Source of the DNA: Hydrogenovibrio marinus
GTDB lineage: Bacteria; Pseudomonadota; Gammaproteobacteria; Thiomicrospirales; Thiomicrospiraceae
Length of the DNA: 64,000 nt
Direction of reading: 5' to 3'
NCBI RefSeq assembly: GCF_013340845.1
Contig: NZ_AP020335.1
Location: forward strand, 1,116,001-1,180,000
The first letter of the stretch is position 1; the number at the start of each line of letters is the position of its first letter. A program made the position numbers and the translations under genes. The notes under the pieces were generated by a model. It worked only from the letters and a program-made list of their open reading frames with translations, made no database searches and was not told the DNA's origin. Of the stretch, positions 19,334 through 27,795 are shown one piece after another.

Positions 19334-20257
19334 TTAAGCGTTCTTTAATGCCGCTTTACGGTGCTGGTGTCTGCCCATCAATACTAGCGCTAGCCCACCT
19401 AGCATCAATAGGGATGCAATCCAGAAGCGTACAGTCAAAGGCTCATCAATCAGCCAGGTTGCGCCGAAAGCGGCAATCAGCGGCATGAGTAATTGTGAAC
19501 CGGACGCTAAGCTGGACGACAGGTGTGGTAAGGCGGTATACCAAAGAATATAGCCTAACCCAGAGGTGACAGCACCGGAGATAACCGCCAACAGCACACC
19601 ATATTGCGTCAGATAAACATGGTCTTCAAACAACATCGCCAATAAGCTCGCAACAGCAATCATTGGCAAGGTACGGTAGAAGTTATAGGCGGTGTCGGAC
19701 ATCGGGTTTTTAGATTTGCGTCCATTCAAGCTATATAGCGCCCAACTGTAGGCGGAAATAAACACCATCACCAAGCCCCACCAGGAAGGGGTAGTCAGTT
19801 TCGGGTACATCAAGTAAGCCAAGCCTGCCAAAGCTAACGCAACCCCAATCCACTCGGCGCCATGCAGCTTATCACCCGCACGTACAGCATAACCTAGCAT
19901 CGTCAATTGCACGATGGCAGCCAATATTAAAGAACCGGTCGCCGTGGTGACAGTGACATAGCTGAACGAGAAAGCAATTGCATAGGCAAATAGCATCAAG
20001 GCGGCTTTCCAGCTTCCTTTTGAAACGGTGGTTGCCATGGCATCCGGTGTCGCAAGATGGCGTGATTTTCGCCATGCAAACCAACCCATGACGATAAATA
20101 GCATTACCGCACCGGAACCCAGTCGCAAACTGGTGAAACTGACTGGGTCAATCCATTGGTCATCTAATGCCCAGCGGCAAATCACCGCATTGGCGGCAAA
20201 AGCGGTGATGGACAGCAATGTGAAGATGGCAGTTTTGATAAACAGGGCACGTGTCAT
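19334..20257 (-). CDS. EamA-family (DMT) transporter
   Basis: A 307-residue inner-membrane protein with about ten hydrophobic segments arranged as two EamA repeats (first from AFAANAVICRWALDD, second from WWGLVMVFISAYSWALYSLNG). Members of this drug/metabolite superfamily export amino acids, metabolites or toxic compounds; the substrate cannot be read from sequence. It ends nine bases from the pump gene stop, convergently. Upstream of its start is a 19-bp dispersed repeat. Confidence 0.88.
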   Translation of the reverse strand: MTRALFIKTAIFTLLSITAFAANAVICRWALDDQWIDPVSFTSLRLGSGAVMLFIVMGWFAWRKSRHLATPDAMATTVSKGSWKAALMLFAYAIAFSFSYVTVTTATGSLILAAIVQLTMLGYAVRAGDKLHGAEWIGVALALAGLAYLMYPKLTTPSWWGLVMVFISAYSWALYSLNGRKSKNPMSDTAYNFYRTLPMIAVASLLAMLFEDHVYLTQYGVLLAVISGAVTSGLGYILWYTALPHLSSSLASGSQLLMPLIAAFGATWLIDEPLTVRFWIASLLMLGGLALVLMGRHQHRKAALKNA

Positions 20258-20370
20258 AAGTTTGGATCATCAAACAAGAAAATAATCTGCCTATTCTAGT
20301 GAAAGCATCATTAGAAACAAGATGACGCGACAAATAAAATTCATGGTTGTCGATGGCCTTTTATCTTAAC

Positions 20371-20389
20371 CCCCAACCTGGCAGATTTT
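20371..20389 (-). repeat. 19-bp dispersed repeat, copy 3 (G type)
   Basis: Reverse strand AAAATCTGCCAGGTTGGGG with one more G after it. It lies in the divergent region between the EamA gene and the DUF808 gene. Confidence 0.9.
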
Positions 20390-20436
20390 GTCTGGAATCA
20401 GTTACACTGTGCATAAGCATTTGCAGAGGATAAAAA

Positions 20437-21357
20437 ATGTCAGCAGGACTTTTGGTTTTATTGGATGACATCGCCAGTTTGTTGGATGATGTTGCGGCTT
20501 ACTCGAAAATAGCCGCCAAAAAAACAGCCGGTGTACTAGGAGATGATCTGGCGGTTAATGCCCAGCAAGTTTCCGGGGTTGCAGCCGAGCGGGAGTTGCC
20601 GATTATCTGGGCAGTGGCAAAAGGTTCGCTGCTCAATAAAGTCATTCTCGTGCCTTCTGCCTTGTTAATCAGTGCGTTGATGCCTTGGTTGATTCCCATT
20701 GTTCTCGTGATAGGGGGTGCCTACCTTTGTTATGAAGGCTTTGAAAAGCTATTGCACGATTGGCAGCATCGCAAGCATAAAAAACAAAAAGAGCCGCAAG
20801 AATCCATGTTCCCTAAGTTTTCCAAAAAGACCTCTGCAGAGTGGGAAAAAGCAAAAATCCGTGGCGCCATTCGCACAGACTTTATTTTGTCGATTGAAAT
20901 CATTGTCATCGTATTAGGCACAGTTCAAGAAGCGGGTTTTGTCTATCAAGCTCTGGTGGTTTCTTTAATTGCCTTCGCGGTCACTTTGGGGGTCTATGCA
21001 GTGGTGGCGTTGATTGTCAGACTGGATGATATTGGCTTTGCGATGCTGCAATCGGAAGGAAAGGGCAGCCTTCAAAAACTATGGCATGTTATTGGCAGAG
21101 GTTTGGTTGTGGCTGCACCCAAGTTGATTAAGGCTTTGGGAGTAATCGGTATGGTGGCGATGTTCTTGGTAGGCGGTGGTATTTTGGTTCATCACTTGGC
21201 ATTTTTACACCATTGGTATGAAGCTTTGGCAGTAAACAGTCATTGGATGACAATCGTTTATGAGCTGTTATTTACCCTGGTTGTTGGTTTGATATTGGGG
21301 GCGGTTGTTGCGGCAGTTCAAATGATGACTGCAATCTTTAAGCCCAAACCGCAATGA
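20437..21357 (+). CDS. DUF808 (YedI-like) membrane protein
   Basis: A 306-residue inner-membrane protein beginning MSAGLLVLLDDIASLLDDVA, the hallmark start of the DUF808/YedI family. Several membrane spans follow (about 65-100, 145-200, 225-260 and 275-300), with a charged cytoplasmic stretch HDWQHRKHKKQKEP in between. AGAGGAT precedes the ATG. Function of the family is unknown. Confidence 0.88.
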   Translation: MSAGLLVLLDDIASLLDDVAAYSKIAAKKTAGVLGDDLAVNAQQVSGVAAERELPIIWAVAKGSLLNKVILVPSALLISALMPWLIPIVLVIGGAYLCYEGFEKLLHDWQHRKHKKQKEPQESMFPKFSKKTSAEWEKAKIRGAIRTDFILSIEIIVIVLGTVQEAGFVYQALVVSLIAFAVTLGVYAVVALIVRLDDIGFAMLQSEGKGSLQKLWHVIGRGLVVAAPKLIKALGVIGMVAMFLVGGGILVHHLAFLHHWYEALAVNSHWMTIVYELLFTLVVGLILGAVVAAVQMMTAIFKPKPQ

Positions 21358-21505
21358 TCACCATCAAGCTGAAAACGCTGTTCCCAAAGCTAAACCAATT
21401 GGTGACATGATGGCAAAAGTGGCGATCATGATAAGGTGGTGATAAGCGGAAAAATCGTTTTAAATCACAGTATATCCATTATCTATCGATGTCAGTCAAA
21501 GTGCC

Positions 21506-22621
21506 TTATTTCAGATTCGCCGTGATGTTATGTATATCTTGTTGTTTTGTCGGATCCATAGGCGTATGGATGATTTTGTTGGGCGTAAACTTAACCTTAT
21601 TAAGATCGACTTCTTGAACTCTTCGGTTGTACTGAGTATGGAAAAAGAGTACTTGGTGTTTAAGGTCCCAAGCGGTTGTCCACTGGGTTGAGCTTCGCAT
21701 TCCCGACACATTCTTGTCTTTGTTGTCTGAGCCCTCGGCAGATTTTAAAGGCACATTAAAATTATCAAGAATGCGGAAAAGCTCATAAACTGCATCGTTG
21801 GAATTTTTTAACGGCTGATCCGTATGCGACCAGATCGCAGCACGAACAAAGCGAGAGGTTGAAGTGAAATCTCCCGGTAGTCCTACCATACCGCTTCCAC
21901 CACTAAGTGGCGTAAACTCTATGCCGGCTATTTTCCGGTTAGGAGCTGGATTGATGCTTAGGTTTAGGTAATTACAAAGGTTGGTCATTTGCCAATCGTA
22001 AGTTGGGTTGTTGGTGATGACGCCCAATGGGTTAGGATAGATTTTCAGTTTGCCATCCAGATACTCGATAACAATGGACTTTCCAGAAGCCTCTGTGACC
22101 ATCCAGTGCGCGTAGGCGGGAATGCCTAGAGAAGCTTCTTTCACCGCTACCACGCGTACGTGCTTTAATGCTTTTTCAACCTCATCAACACTTTTGAATT
22201 GAGACAATAGATAGCTCACCATATCGGTCGCAGTGATGGTGTTGTTGGCTTTTGCTTTGAGGTATTTCATGTAGTGGGCATAGCCTTTATGGTAAAAGAA
22301 TCCGACGGCGAGACCTTTTTCATTCATACCGTCAATGAATACATCTTTACCAATAGCATCAAGCCCTAAAAAGCGATATTTTCCGCCCCATTTTTTGCCA
22401 TTGAAGCCATCAGGCGTTAACCCTCTAAAATGATAGTTACTTGGAACGGCGGCGACTCTTGAGTTGAGATCAAAGGCACCCCATTCATTGGTTCTACCAT
22501 AAACGGTCGCACCATCTTCAGAGACGAGACGGATGCCGGTACAGGCTTGCGCAGAGGAGAAAAGGAGGCCGAGTAGTAGCAATGTTCCCATAAGGATATG
22601 AATGGATTTTCTGACAGTCAT
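21506..22621 (-). CDS. Exported choloylglycine hydrolase-family amidase
   Basis: A 371-residue linear amide C-N hydrolase of the Ntn superfamily (penicillin V acylase, bile salt hydrolase and acyl-homoserine lactone acylase relatives). A signal peptide ends AQA, leaving Cys27 as the new N-terminal nucleophile in CTGIRLVSEDG. GRTNEWGAFD (conserved Arg), DGMNEKGLAVGF and VITNNPTYDWQ supply other family positions. Being periplasmic, it might cleave penicillin V or N-acyl homoserine lactones as some Gram-negative homologues do. The substrate is not predictable here. It is divergent from an EamA gene across about 310 bases. Confidence 0.9.
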   Translation of the reverse strand: MTVRKSIHILMGTLLLLGLLFSSAQACTGIRLVSEDGATVYGRTNEWGAFDLNSRVAAVPSNYHFRGLTPDGFNGKKWGGKYRFLGLDAIGKDVFIDGMNEKGLAVGFFYHKGYAHYMKYLKAKANNTITATDMVSYLLSQFKSVDEVEKALKHVRVVAVKEASLGIPAYAHWMVTEASGKSIVIEYLDGKLKIYPNPLGVITNNPTYDWQMTNLCNYLNLSINPAPNRKIAGIEFTPLSGGSGMVGLPGDFTSTSRFVRAAIWSHTDQPLKNSNDAVYELFRILDNFNVPLKSAEGSDNKDKNVSGMRSSTQWTTAWDLKHQVLFFHTQYNRRVQEVDLNKVKFTPNKIIHTPMDPTKQQDIHNITANLK

Positions 22622-22931
22622 ACTATGACCTCACTTTTTGTTTGGTTTTAGTGGTGTTGTCTAGCATGTTAGAAGGGTTGCAAACTCTAGTCAATGAAGT
22701 TTTTAACTATTTGTAAGCGAATGATTATTAAAGTTTTTTATGAATTTTTATAAGGCTTGGTTGAGTAGGGTGAAAATATTTTAGCATTTGCTCATATAGC
22801 ATTAGTTTACTAAATGTAACGTATGCTACACTATTTATTTTGCAGCTTGCTTGATTCAAGGAGCATGCTGGCTTTGCGGTTTCAGCTGTTACTACTACCG
22901 CGATTACTTTAATCCAAAGAAGGGTTTATAT
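22622..22931. other. Intergenic divergent promoter region
   Basis: About 310 bases between the leftward amidase and the rightward EamA gene. It is AT-rich and should hold both promoters. An AAGAAGGG ribosome site precedes the EamA ATG at 22932. I see no strong palindrome, RNA structure or small gene. Confidence 0.5.
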
Positions 22932-23813
22932 ATGTCCTCCCCGAAAGTTGCTTTTCGTCCATTACTCGCGTTGTTTGTGCTTGGATTGCTATGGGGTTAT
23001 AACTGGGTGGTGATGAAAGGCGGTTTGTCAGACATCGCAACTCTCTGGTTTGGCGCCATCCGAACCATTGTGCCTGCCTTATTCTTGATTCTCCTATTAC
23101 CAATAATGGGGAAATCCATGGCACCACCGCCACTGAAATTTGCTTTGCCGCTTGGGGTTCTGCAAACTGCTGGGTTTGTCGGGTTCATGATGTGGGCTTT
23201 GAAAAGCGGGGCGGCAGGAGAAACAGCCGTATTGGTTTTCACGATGCCGCTTTGGTTAACGCTGATGGCGCATTTGTTTCTGCATGATCATCTTTCAAGG
23301 TTACAGTGGATGGCGTTGGGAGTGGCGGCTATTGGATTGTTCCTGATGATTGCACCCTGGGAAGGACATTTGGCAATGGCATCTAGCCTATTGGCTGTTT
23401 TGTCTGGTTTGACCTGGGCGGGCGGCTCAATCTGGCAGAAGAAATACGGCCACCTCTACAAACTGGACATGATCAATGTCATCGCTTGGCAAATGCTCTA
23501 TGGTGGAATTGTCATCTTAGCCGCAGCGATGTTATTTGACCCTTGGCACTTTAATTGGAACCTGCATTTAGGTTGGGTGCTTTTCTACAATCTGATTCCC
23601 GCAGGTGCATTGGGCTGGTTACTTTGGTTTTACGCATTGCACAACCTGCCGACCAAGGTTGCAGGGTTTGGTTCATTATTGATTCCGACCATTGGCGTAT
23701 TAAGCGCATGGGTTCAACTTGGCGAGCGACCAAATCAATTTGAGATGTTTGGAATCCTGTTTATTATGGCTGCCTTGGTGATGATTCTCTGGCCGAAGAA
23801 AATAAATTCTTGA
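22932..23813 (+). CDS. EamA-family (DMT) transporter
   Basis: A 293-residue inner-membrane protein with about ten spans in two EamA repeats (LGLLWGYNWVVMKGGLSD; SGLTWAGGSIWQKKYGH). The ATG at 22932 has AGAAGGG upstream; the longer frame starts at a TTG and adds 27 residues unlike the family. The stop overlaps a TTGACA box that starts the promoter of the following TetR gene. A role in efflux tied to that regulator is possible, since the two are only 33 bases apart, but the operator lies after this gene rather than before it. Confidence 0.88.
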   Translation: MSSPKVAFRPLLALFVLGLLWGYNWVVMKGGLSDIATLWFGAIRTIVPALFLILLLPIMGKSMAPPPLKFALPLGVLQTAGFVGFMMWALKSGAAGETAVLVFTMPLWLTLMAHLFLHDHLSRLQWMALGVAAIGLFLMIAPWEGHLAMASSLLAVLSGLTWAGGSIWQKKYGHLYKLDMINVIAWQMLYGGIVILAAAMLFDPWHFNWNLHLGWVLFYNLIPAGALGWLLWFYALHNLPTKVAGFGSLLIPTIGVLSAWVQLGERPNQFEMFGILFIMAALVMILWPKKINS

Positions 23814-23839
23814 CAGTAACATACCGACCGGTATGTAAT
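23810..23839 (+). promoter_or_regulatory. TetR-type operator inside the promoter of the TetR gene
   Basis: ACATACCG-AC-CGGTATGT at 23819-23836 is a palindrome with perfect 8-base arms around two central bases. It lies between TTGACA (23810-23815) and TGTAAT (23834-23839), spaced 18, so a bound dimer would block polymerase. Autorepression by the protein encoded at 23847 is the simple reading. Confidence 0.8.
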
Positions 23840-23846
23840 AGAAAGC

Positions 23847-24449
23847 ATGAAACAAAGTACATCAGATGACAGTCGTAAAAAATTACTGGATAGCGCATTT
23901 CAGGAAATTTATAAATGCGGGTTTCAGTCTGCGAGTATTTCAGCAATTCTCTCTGAAACGGGGTTGACCAAAGGGGCGCTGTATCATCACTTTCCGACCA
24001 AAAAAGACCTAGGGTTGGCGGTAATTGATGAGGTGATTTACCGCGCTTTGGAAGAACGCTTTTTCAGCCCCTTGAAAAATTCTGATACGCCTTTGCAGAC
24101 GTTATTGGAAATCATCGACAGAACCAAAGAGCGGGCTTTGATTCGTGTGGAGTTGGGTTGTCCGTTGAACAACCTGATTCAAGAAATGAGTCCTTTGGAT
24201 GAGCAGTTTAAAGATCATTTGGTCAGAGTCGTAACAATCTGGAAAGGTATTGTTGAAGAGGCTTTGCTACGCAGCCAAAAGTTAGGTGAGATTCGCGCCG
24301 ACATTGACTGTAAGGATACGGCATTATTTATTTTCGCTGCTTTTGAAGGGTGCATCGGTGCCGCAAAAAATATGCAATCTGCCGAGGTGTTGGCAAGTTG
24401 CATTGATCGGTTGCATGACTATGTTTCCGGTTTGAAAAACGACCAGTAA
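23847..24449 (+). CDS. TetR-family repressor
   Basis: A 200-residue regulator. The helix-turn-helix is in ASISAILSETGLTKGALYHHF (about residues 29-49), followed by PTKKDLGLAVIDE. The C-terminal ligand domain (Pfam TetR_C-like, with LGCPLNNLIQEMS) contains two cysteines, in LGCPL and the later GCIG. This subgroup often responds to electrophiles or oxidants through cysteines, which fits the CMD-domain gene downstream, but that is inference. A perfect-arm operator covers its own promoter and a related one precedes the CMD gene. Confidence 0.92.
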   Translation: MKQSTSDDSRKKLLDSAFQEIYKCGFQSASISAILSETGLTKGALYHHFPTKKDLGLAVIDEVIYRALEERFFSPLKNSDTPLQTLLEIIDRTKERALIRVELGCPLNNLIQEMSPLDEQFKDHLVRVVTIWKGIVEEALLRSQKLGEIRADIDCKDTALFIFAAFEGCIGAAKNMQSAEVLASCIDRLHDYVSGLKNDQ

Positions 24450-24511
24450 TTTTAGGTCGAAAAACGATGGTGAATGAACCTAGGTTCTTCGCCATTTTTT
24501 TGAACTTAATG

Positions 24512-24534
24512 ACATACCGGACGGTCGGTATTGT
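24512..24534 (+). promoter_or_regulatory. Second TetR-type operator, upstream of the CMD gene
   Basis: ACATACCG-GA-CGGT followed by CGGTATTGT. The left arm is identical to the operator at 23819, ACCG-GA-CGGT keeps the two-base centre, and a second CGGTAT half-site overlaps. It lies 31 bases before the CMD gene start, so the same repressor probably controls both genes. Confidence 0.7.
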
Positions 24535-24564
24535 TTAAATTGTGTGCTTAAAAGGAGATAAAAG

Positions 24565-25092
24565 ATGTCTTTATTGAGTTTGGTTACCCCTGAAAAGGCT
24601 ACTGGCAGAGTCGCTGAAATTTATGATGAAATTAATTGGACTTTCGGTAGCGTGCCGAATGGCTTTCAACTGCACAGCATCAGCCCCGAGTTGTTCGATG
24701 ATAACTGGCGTAACATCAGCTATTTCATGGAACACAAAACCTTGAAATTTCCCTTGTTGGCGATGATTCGTATGTTGGTCTCAACTGACAATGCCTGCGA
24801 ATACTGCATTAATCTGAATGAGGCGCTATTAATCAACAAAGCAGGGTTTACCCAAGATCAGATTGCCGCCACCAAAGCTGACGCATCAAATGCGCCTTTG
24901 AATGAAAAGGACAAGGCAATGCTACTGTTTGTGCTAAAAGCAACCAAAGCGGCAAAATCCGTTAATGCTGACGATGTGGAAGCACTGAGAAACCTGGATT
25001 GGACAGACAAGGATATTTACGATGCTGTTGCGCATGGCGCTAGAAACATGGCGATGGATGTGCTTTTTGACACTTTCAAAGTTGAACTATAG
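24565..25092 (+). CDS. Carboxymuconolactone decarboxylase-family (AhpD-like) protein
   Basis: A 175-residue CMD-domain protein. The redox motif reads NACEYCINLNEALL, so it keeps the CxxC of AhpD-type peroxidase partners, but the His that usually follows (CxxCxxxH) is Asn. AHGARNMAMDVLF is near the C-terminus. AAAGGAG precedes the ATG. The TetR operator upstream puts it in the regulon of the neighbouring repressor, and an intrinsic terminator follows. A role in detoxifying peroxides or electrophiles is likely but not proven, and the His-to-Asn change could alter activity. Confidence 0.85.
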   Translation: MSLLSLVTPEKATGRVAEIYDEINWTFGSVPNGFQLHSISPELFDDNWRNISYFMEHKTLKFPLLAMIRMLVSTDNACEYCINLNEALLINKAGFTQDQIAATKADASNAPLNEKDKAMLLFVLKATKAAKSVNADDVEALRNLDWTDKDIYDAVAHGARNMAMDVLFDTFKVEL

Positions 25093-25131
25093 TTACTATT
25101 TCCTGCTACACCAACTAGACAAACAAACCTT

Positions 25132-25167
25132 AAAACCGCCCATAGCGTGCTAGTGGCGGTTTTTTTG
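25132..25167 (+). terminator. Intrinsic terminator after the CMD gene
   Basis: AAAACCGCC pairs with GGCGGTTTT across a 14-base loop, followed by a run of Ts. Confidence 0.85.
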
Positions 25168-25325
25168 TTTTTAATGGCGCTACGCAGGGCTTAAAAAGAC
25201 ATGTGGGATGAAGGATAATGAAACCCTAAATAAAGAGTGGATTTAGCCCGACATATTCAGTCCTTGGCACTATAATCTAATCTTTACCTATTAATTGATT
25301 CTTAGACGCTGGTAGAGAACTCATT

Positions 25326-26666
25326 TTGACTCTGAACTTTGTGAATTTTTTTCGCTCTAAACACTATAGCCACGAACAGAAATACTTCAGTGGGATGTTG
25401 GTTTTCTTGTGTGTTATTTGGTCGATAACACTGCTCTGGTTTAATTTCTTCCTTGAAATCAATTATTCCCATCTTGATGCCGGTATTTGGTTTGCTCTGT
25501 TGTTGGCAACATTGGTTGGCAGTTATTTTCTGAAAGCGTTTCCCAGTTTACAAGACAGCAATATTTCCGGCTTTAAGCGTGGTTGGTTGCTGCTGTTGGT
25601 TTGGACCATGTTCCTGAATGCGGGTTTGCTTTATGAAACCGGTGGCTCCATCAATCCGCTGATCAACTTGCTCTTGTTGCCTTTGGCTTTGGGCATGTTG
25701 ATGCTGTCGTTGCAATACTTCATCGGCTTGGCGGTCATTTCGGCATTCTTCTATGTGTTCCTGAGCACTTACTATGTGCCGATCATGTCGATGAAGGTGC
25801 AGAGTTTACAAGCGTTTTTCGCTTGGTATCTTCACGGTTCTGTATTGGTTTTCATGTTGTTGGTCTTGTTCTTGGCGTTGTTCATTCTGCCTCTGAAGCA
25901 ACGTCTGGAAAAACAAAAAGCGATCTTGGAGCGCCAGAAAAAACTGGCACTGCAAAACGAATATTTCATGTCCATTGCCGGGTTGGCATTGTCATCCGTA
26001 CACCAACTTAGTACACCGCTTAACACCATGGCGTTGCTGACGGAATTGATGAAACATGAAGTCAGCACGCCGGAAGGCAAAGATTACATTGAGACCTTTT
26101 CCGAGCAGTTAGCAGTGTGTAACCGTGCACTTGAGACACTGAGAAATCGCGCCGATTACGCGCAACAGACGCAAAGAAATCCGGTTGAATTGCCGATATT
26201 CTTGTCGGAGTTAAAACAAGAGTTTGCGTTGATTCAACAACAAAGCGTGCTTAGAGTTCAGGTGGACGAAGCGCTTAAACCGATGGAAGATTTTGTGTTA
26301 CAAACCGACCCAAGTCTCAAGTTGGCGCTGTTGAATTTACTGGACAATGCAGCAAGATATAGTCGAGATTTCATTTTGATTAGTTGGCAGGTTACGGATA
26401 GTGCTTTGCTCATATCAATCCGAGATCACGGCGGCGGGGTGGCGGAGTCTGAACTATCACTATTGGGCAAACAGCCACAGGAAAACAGTCATGGATTGGG
26501 TATGGGCGTGTTCTTGAGTCGCATGATTATTGAACGCTTTCACGGCAAACTGTCGTTCAATAATTATGTGGATGAAGTAGATAATAAAGCCGGTTTGAAA
26601 GCTGAGATACAGCTTCCCAAACAACTGATATTTTTAAAAGATCAATCAAACGAAGACAATGAGTGA
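25326..26666 (+). CDS. regB: RegB/PrrB-type redox sensor histidine kinase
   Basis: A 446-residue inner-membrane kinase with six hydrophobic segments in residues 20-195. The loop TGGSINPLINL matches the GGxxNPF quinone-binding motif of RegB. The phospho-acceptor is His226 in SSVHQLSTPLNT, and Cys265 in EQLAVCNRAL lies 39 residues further on, close to the spacing of the redox cysteine in Rhodobacter RegB. The HATPase domain has NLLDNAARYS and HGLGMGVFLSRMI. It starts at TTG and overlaps the regA start by eight bases. RegB kinases respond to the redox state of the quinone pool and to oxygen. Targets in this organism are unknown; carbon fixation, hydrogenase and terminal oxidase genes are usual in other bacteria. 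Confidence 0.9.
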   Translation: MTLNFVNFFRSKHYSHEQKYFSGMLVFLCVIWSITLLWFNFFLEINYSHLDAGIWFALLLATLVGSYFLKAFPSLQDSNISGFKRGWLLLLVWTMFLNAGLLYETGGSINPLINLLLLPLALGMLMLSLQYFIGLAVISAFFYVFLSTYYVPIMSMKVQSLQAFFAWYLHGSVLVFMLLVLFLALFILPLKQRLEKQKAILERQKKLALQNEYFMSIAGLALSSVHQLSTPLNTMALLTELMKHEVSTPEGKDYIETFSEQLAVCNRALETLRNRADYAQQTQRNPVELPIFLSELKQEFALIQQQSVLRVQVDEALKPMEDFVLQTDPSLKLALLNLLDNAARYSRDFILISWQVTDSALLISIRDHGGGVAESELSLLGKQPQENSHGLGMGVFLSRMIIERFHGKLSFNNYVDEVDNKAGLKAEIQLPKQLIFLKDQSNEDNE

Positions 26667-27231
26667 AATGGTAACTTCTCCGATTTTAATCGTCGATGAT
26701 GATGAAACCTTTCTAAGAGTGCTACAGCAAGCTTTGAAGCATGCGGATGTTCCGGCTGTATCGGCACGTACACCTGATGATGCTTTGGCGGTTATTCGCG
26801 AGCAAACATTCGACTATGCAGTATTGGATTTGAATATCGACGGGCATAGTGGACTCAACTTAATGAAAGAATTGTTGCAGCTACAACCGGACTGTCAGGT
26901 ACTGATTTTGACGGGCTATGCCAGTGTTGCTTCTGCGGTGGAAGCCATGCGCTTGGGCGCGATGGATTATTTGTGTAAGCCGGCATCCGTATCGGACATC
27001 ATCAAGGCATTAAAGCTGGAAGCCTCTGAAGAAACGGTGTTGGAGCAAAATGATATCGAAAATGAGCCCTCGGAAGATTTTCAACCCATGTCCGTCAAAC
27101 GTCTGGAGTGGGAGCACATCCAAAAGGTTTTGGTCGAGCATGACGGTAATGTCAGTGCAACCGCGCAAGCGTTGAACATGCACCGCCGAACCCTACAAAG
27201 AAAGTTGCAAAAACGCCCGGTAGAAAAGTAG
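26659..27231 (+). CDS. regA: RegA/ActR/PrrA-type response regulator
   Basis: A 190-residue regulator. The receiver has PILIVDDDETFLRVL, the phospho-acceptor Asp in YAVLDLNIDG, TGYASVASAVEAMRLGAMDY and CKPAS, the strongly conserved RegA face. The C-terminus is a Fis-type helix-turn-helix (GNVSATAQALNMHRRTLQRKL). The overlap with regB indicates translational coupling. It ends convergently with dinB, with a dispersed repeat between them. Confidence 0.92.
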   Translation: MSEMVTSPILIVDDDETFLRVLQQALKHADVPAVSARTPDDALAVIREQTFDYAVLDLNIDGHSGLNLMKELLQLQPDCQVLILTGYASVASAVEAMRLGAMDYLCKPASVSDIIKALKLEASEETVLEQNDIENEPSEDFQPMSVKRLEWEHIQKVLVEHDGNVSATAQALNMHRRTLQRKLQKRPVEK

Positions 27232-27242
27232 TTTCAAGCATT

Positions 27243-27261
27243 AAAATCTACCAGGTTGGGG
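27243..27261 (+). repeat. 19-bp dispersed repeat, copy 4 (A type)
   Basis: AAAATCTACCAGGTTGGGG between the convergent ends of regA and the DinB gene. No stem-loop accompanies it, so it is not itself a terminator. Confidence 0.9.
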
Positions 27262-27272
27262 TCTTGAGGCTA

Positions 27273-27764
27273 TTACTCAATCCATAGAATATCGGTTTCA
27301 CCGAAGTCATAGCCAAGCTGTCCGATAAGGGTTGAAACTTGCCCTCGGTGATGGGTTTGATGCAAAAACAAGTGGGTGAAAACTCGCCCAAGGCTAAACG
27401 CCTGAGGGCTATTGGTCATGATGCTGTGGTATGAAATCACACGAGTCAACTCCTGCTCATTGAGATTGCCAACCACCATCATAATGCGTTCATCCGTTCG
27501 TTCGCGTTCGGCACGTAGCTCGTCAAAATCTTCATAGAGAATTTCACGCAAACTGCTTGCCGAAAAAGGCTGGCTTTCAATCCTACCTAACCAAACTTTA
27601 TCCGTGAGCAGTAGGTGGTTCAAAGTGCCGTGAATCGACTCAAAAAAAGCTTTCATATCGCGTTTTCGCGCTTCATCCGACATGGCGGCACAGGTAGCAT
27701 AAAACTGACGATTCATTGCCTGGTTATAGTGCGCTTGCCATTGAAAGTTTTCGACTTGAGTCAT
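27273..27764 (-). CDS. DinB-family putative metal-dependent protein
   Basis: A 163-residue four-helix protein of the DinB/YfiT superfamily. The three metal-ligand histidines fit HGTLNHLL (about residue 49) and FLHQTHHRGQVSTLI (about 134-141). Members include thiol-dependent transferases such as mycothiol or bacillithiol S-transferases, but most are uncharacterised. It is 31 bases from the aminotransferase gene on the same strand and may be co-transcribed with it. Confidence 0.85.
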   Translation of the reverse strand: MTQVENFQWQAHYNQAMNRQFYATCAAMSDEARKRDMKAFFESIHGTLNHLLLTDKVWLGRIESQPFSASSLREILYEDFDELRAERERTDERIMMVVGNLNEQELTRVISYHSIMTNSPQAFSLGRVFTHLFLHQTHHRGQVSTLIGQLGYDFGETDILWIE

Positions 27765-27795
27765 TTGTTATCTCCACCAAGTTTGAGTGAGAATC

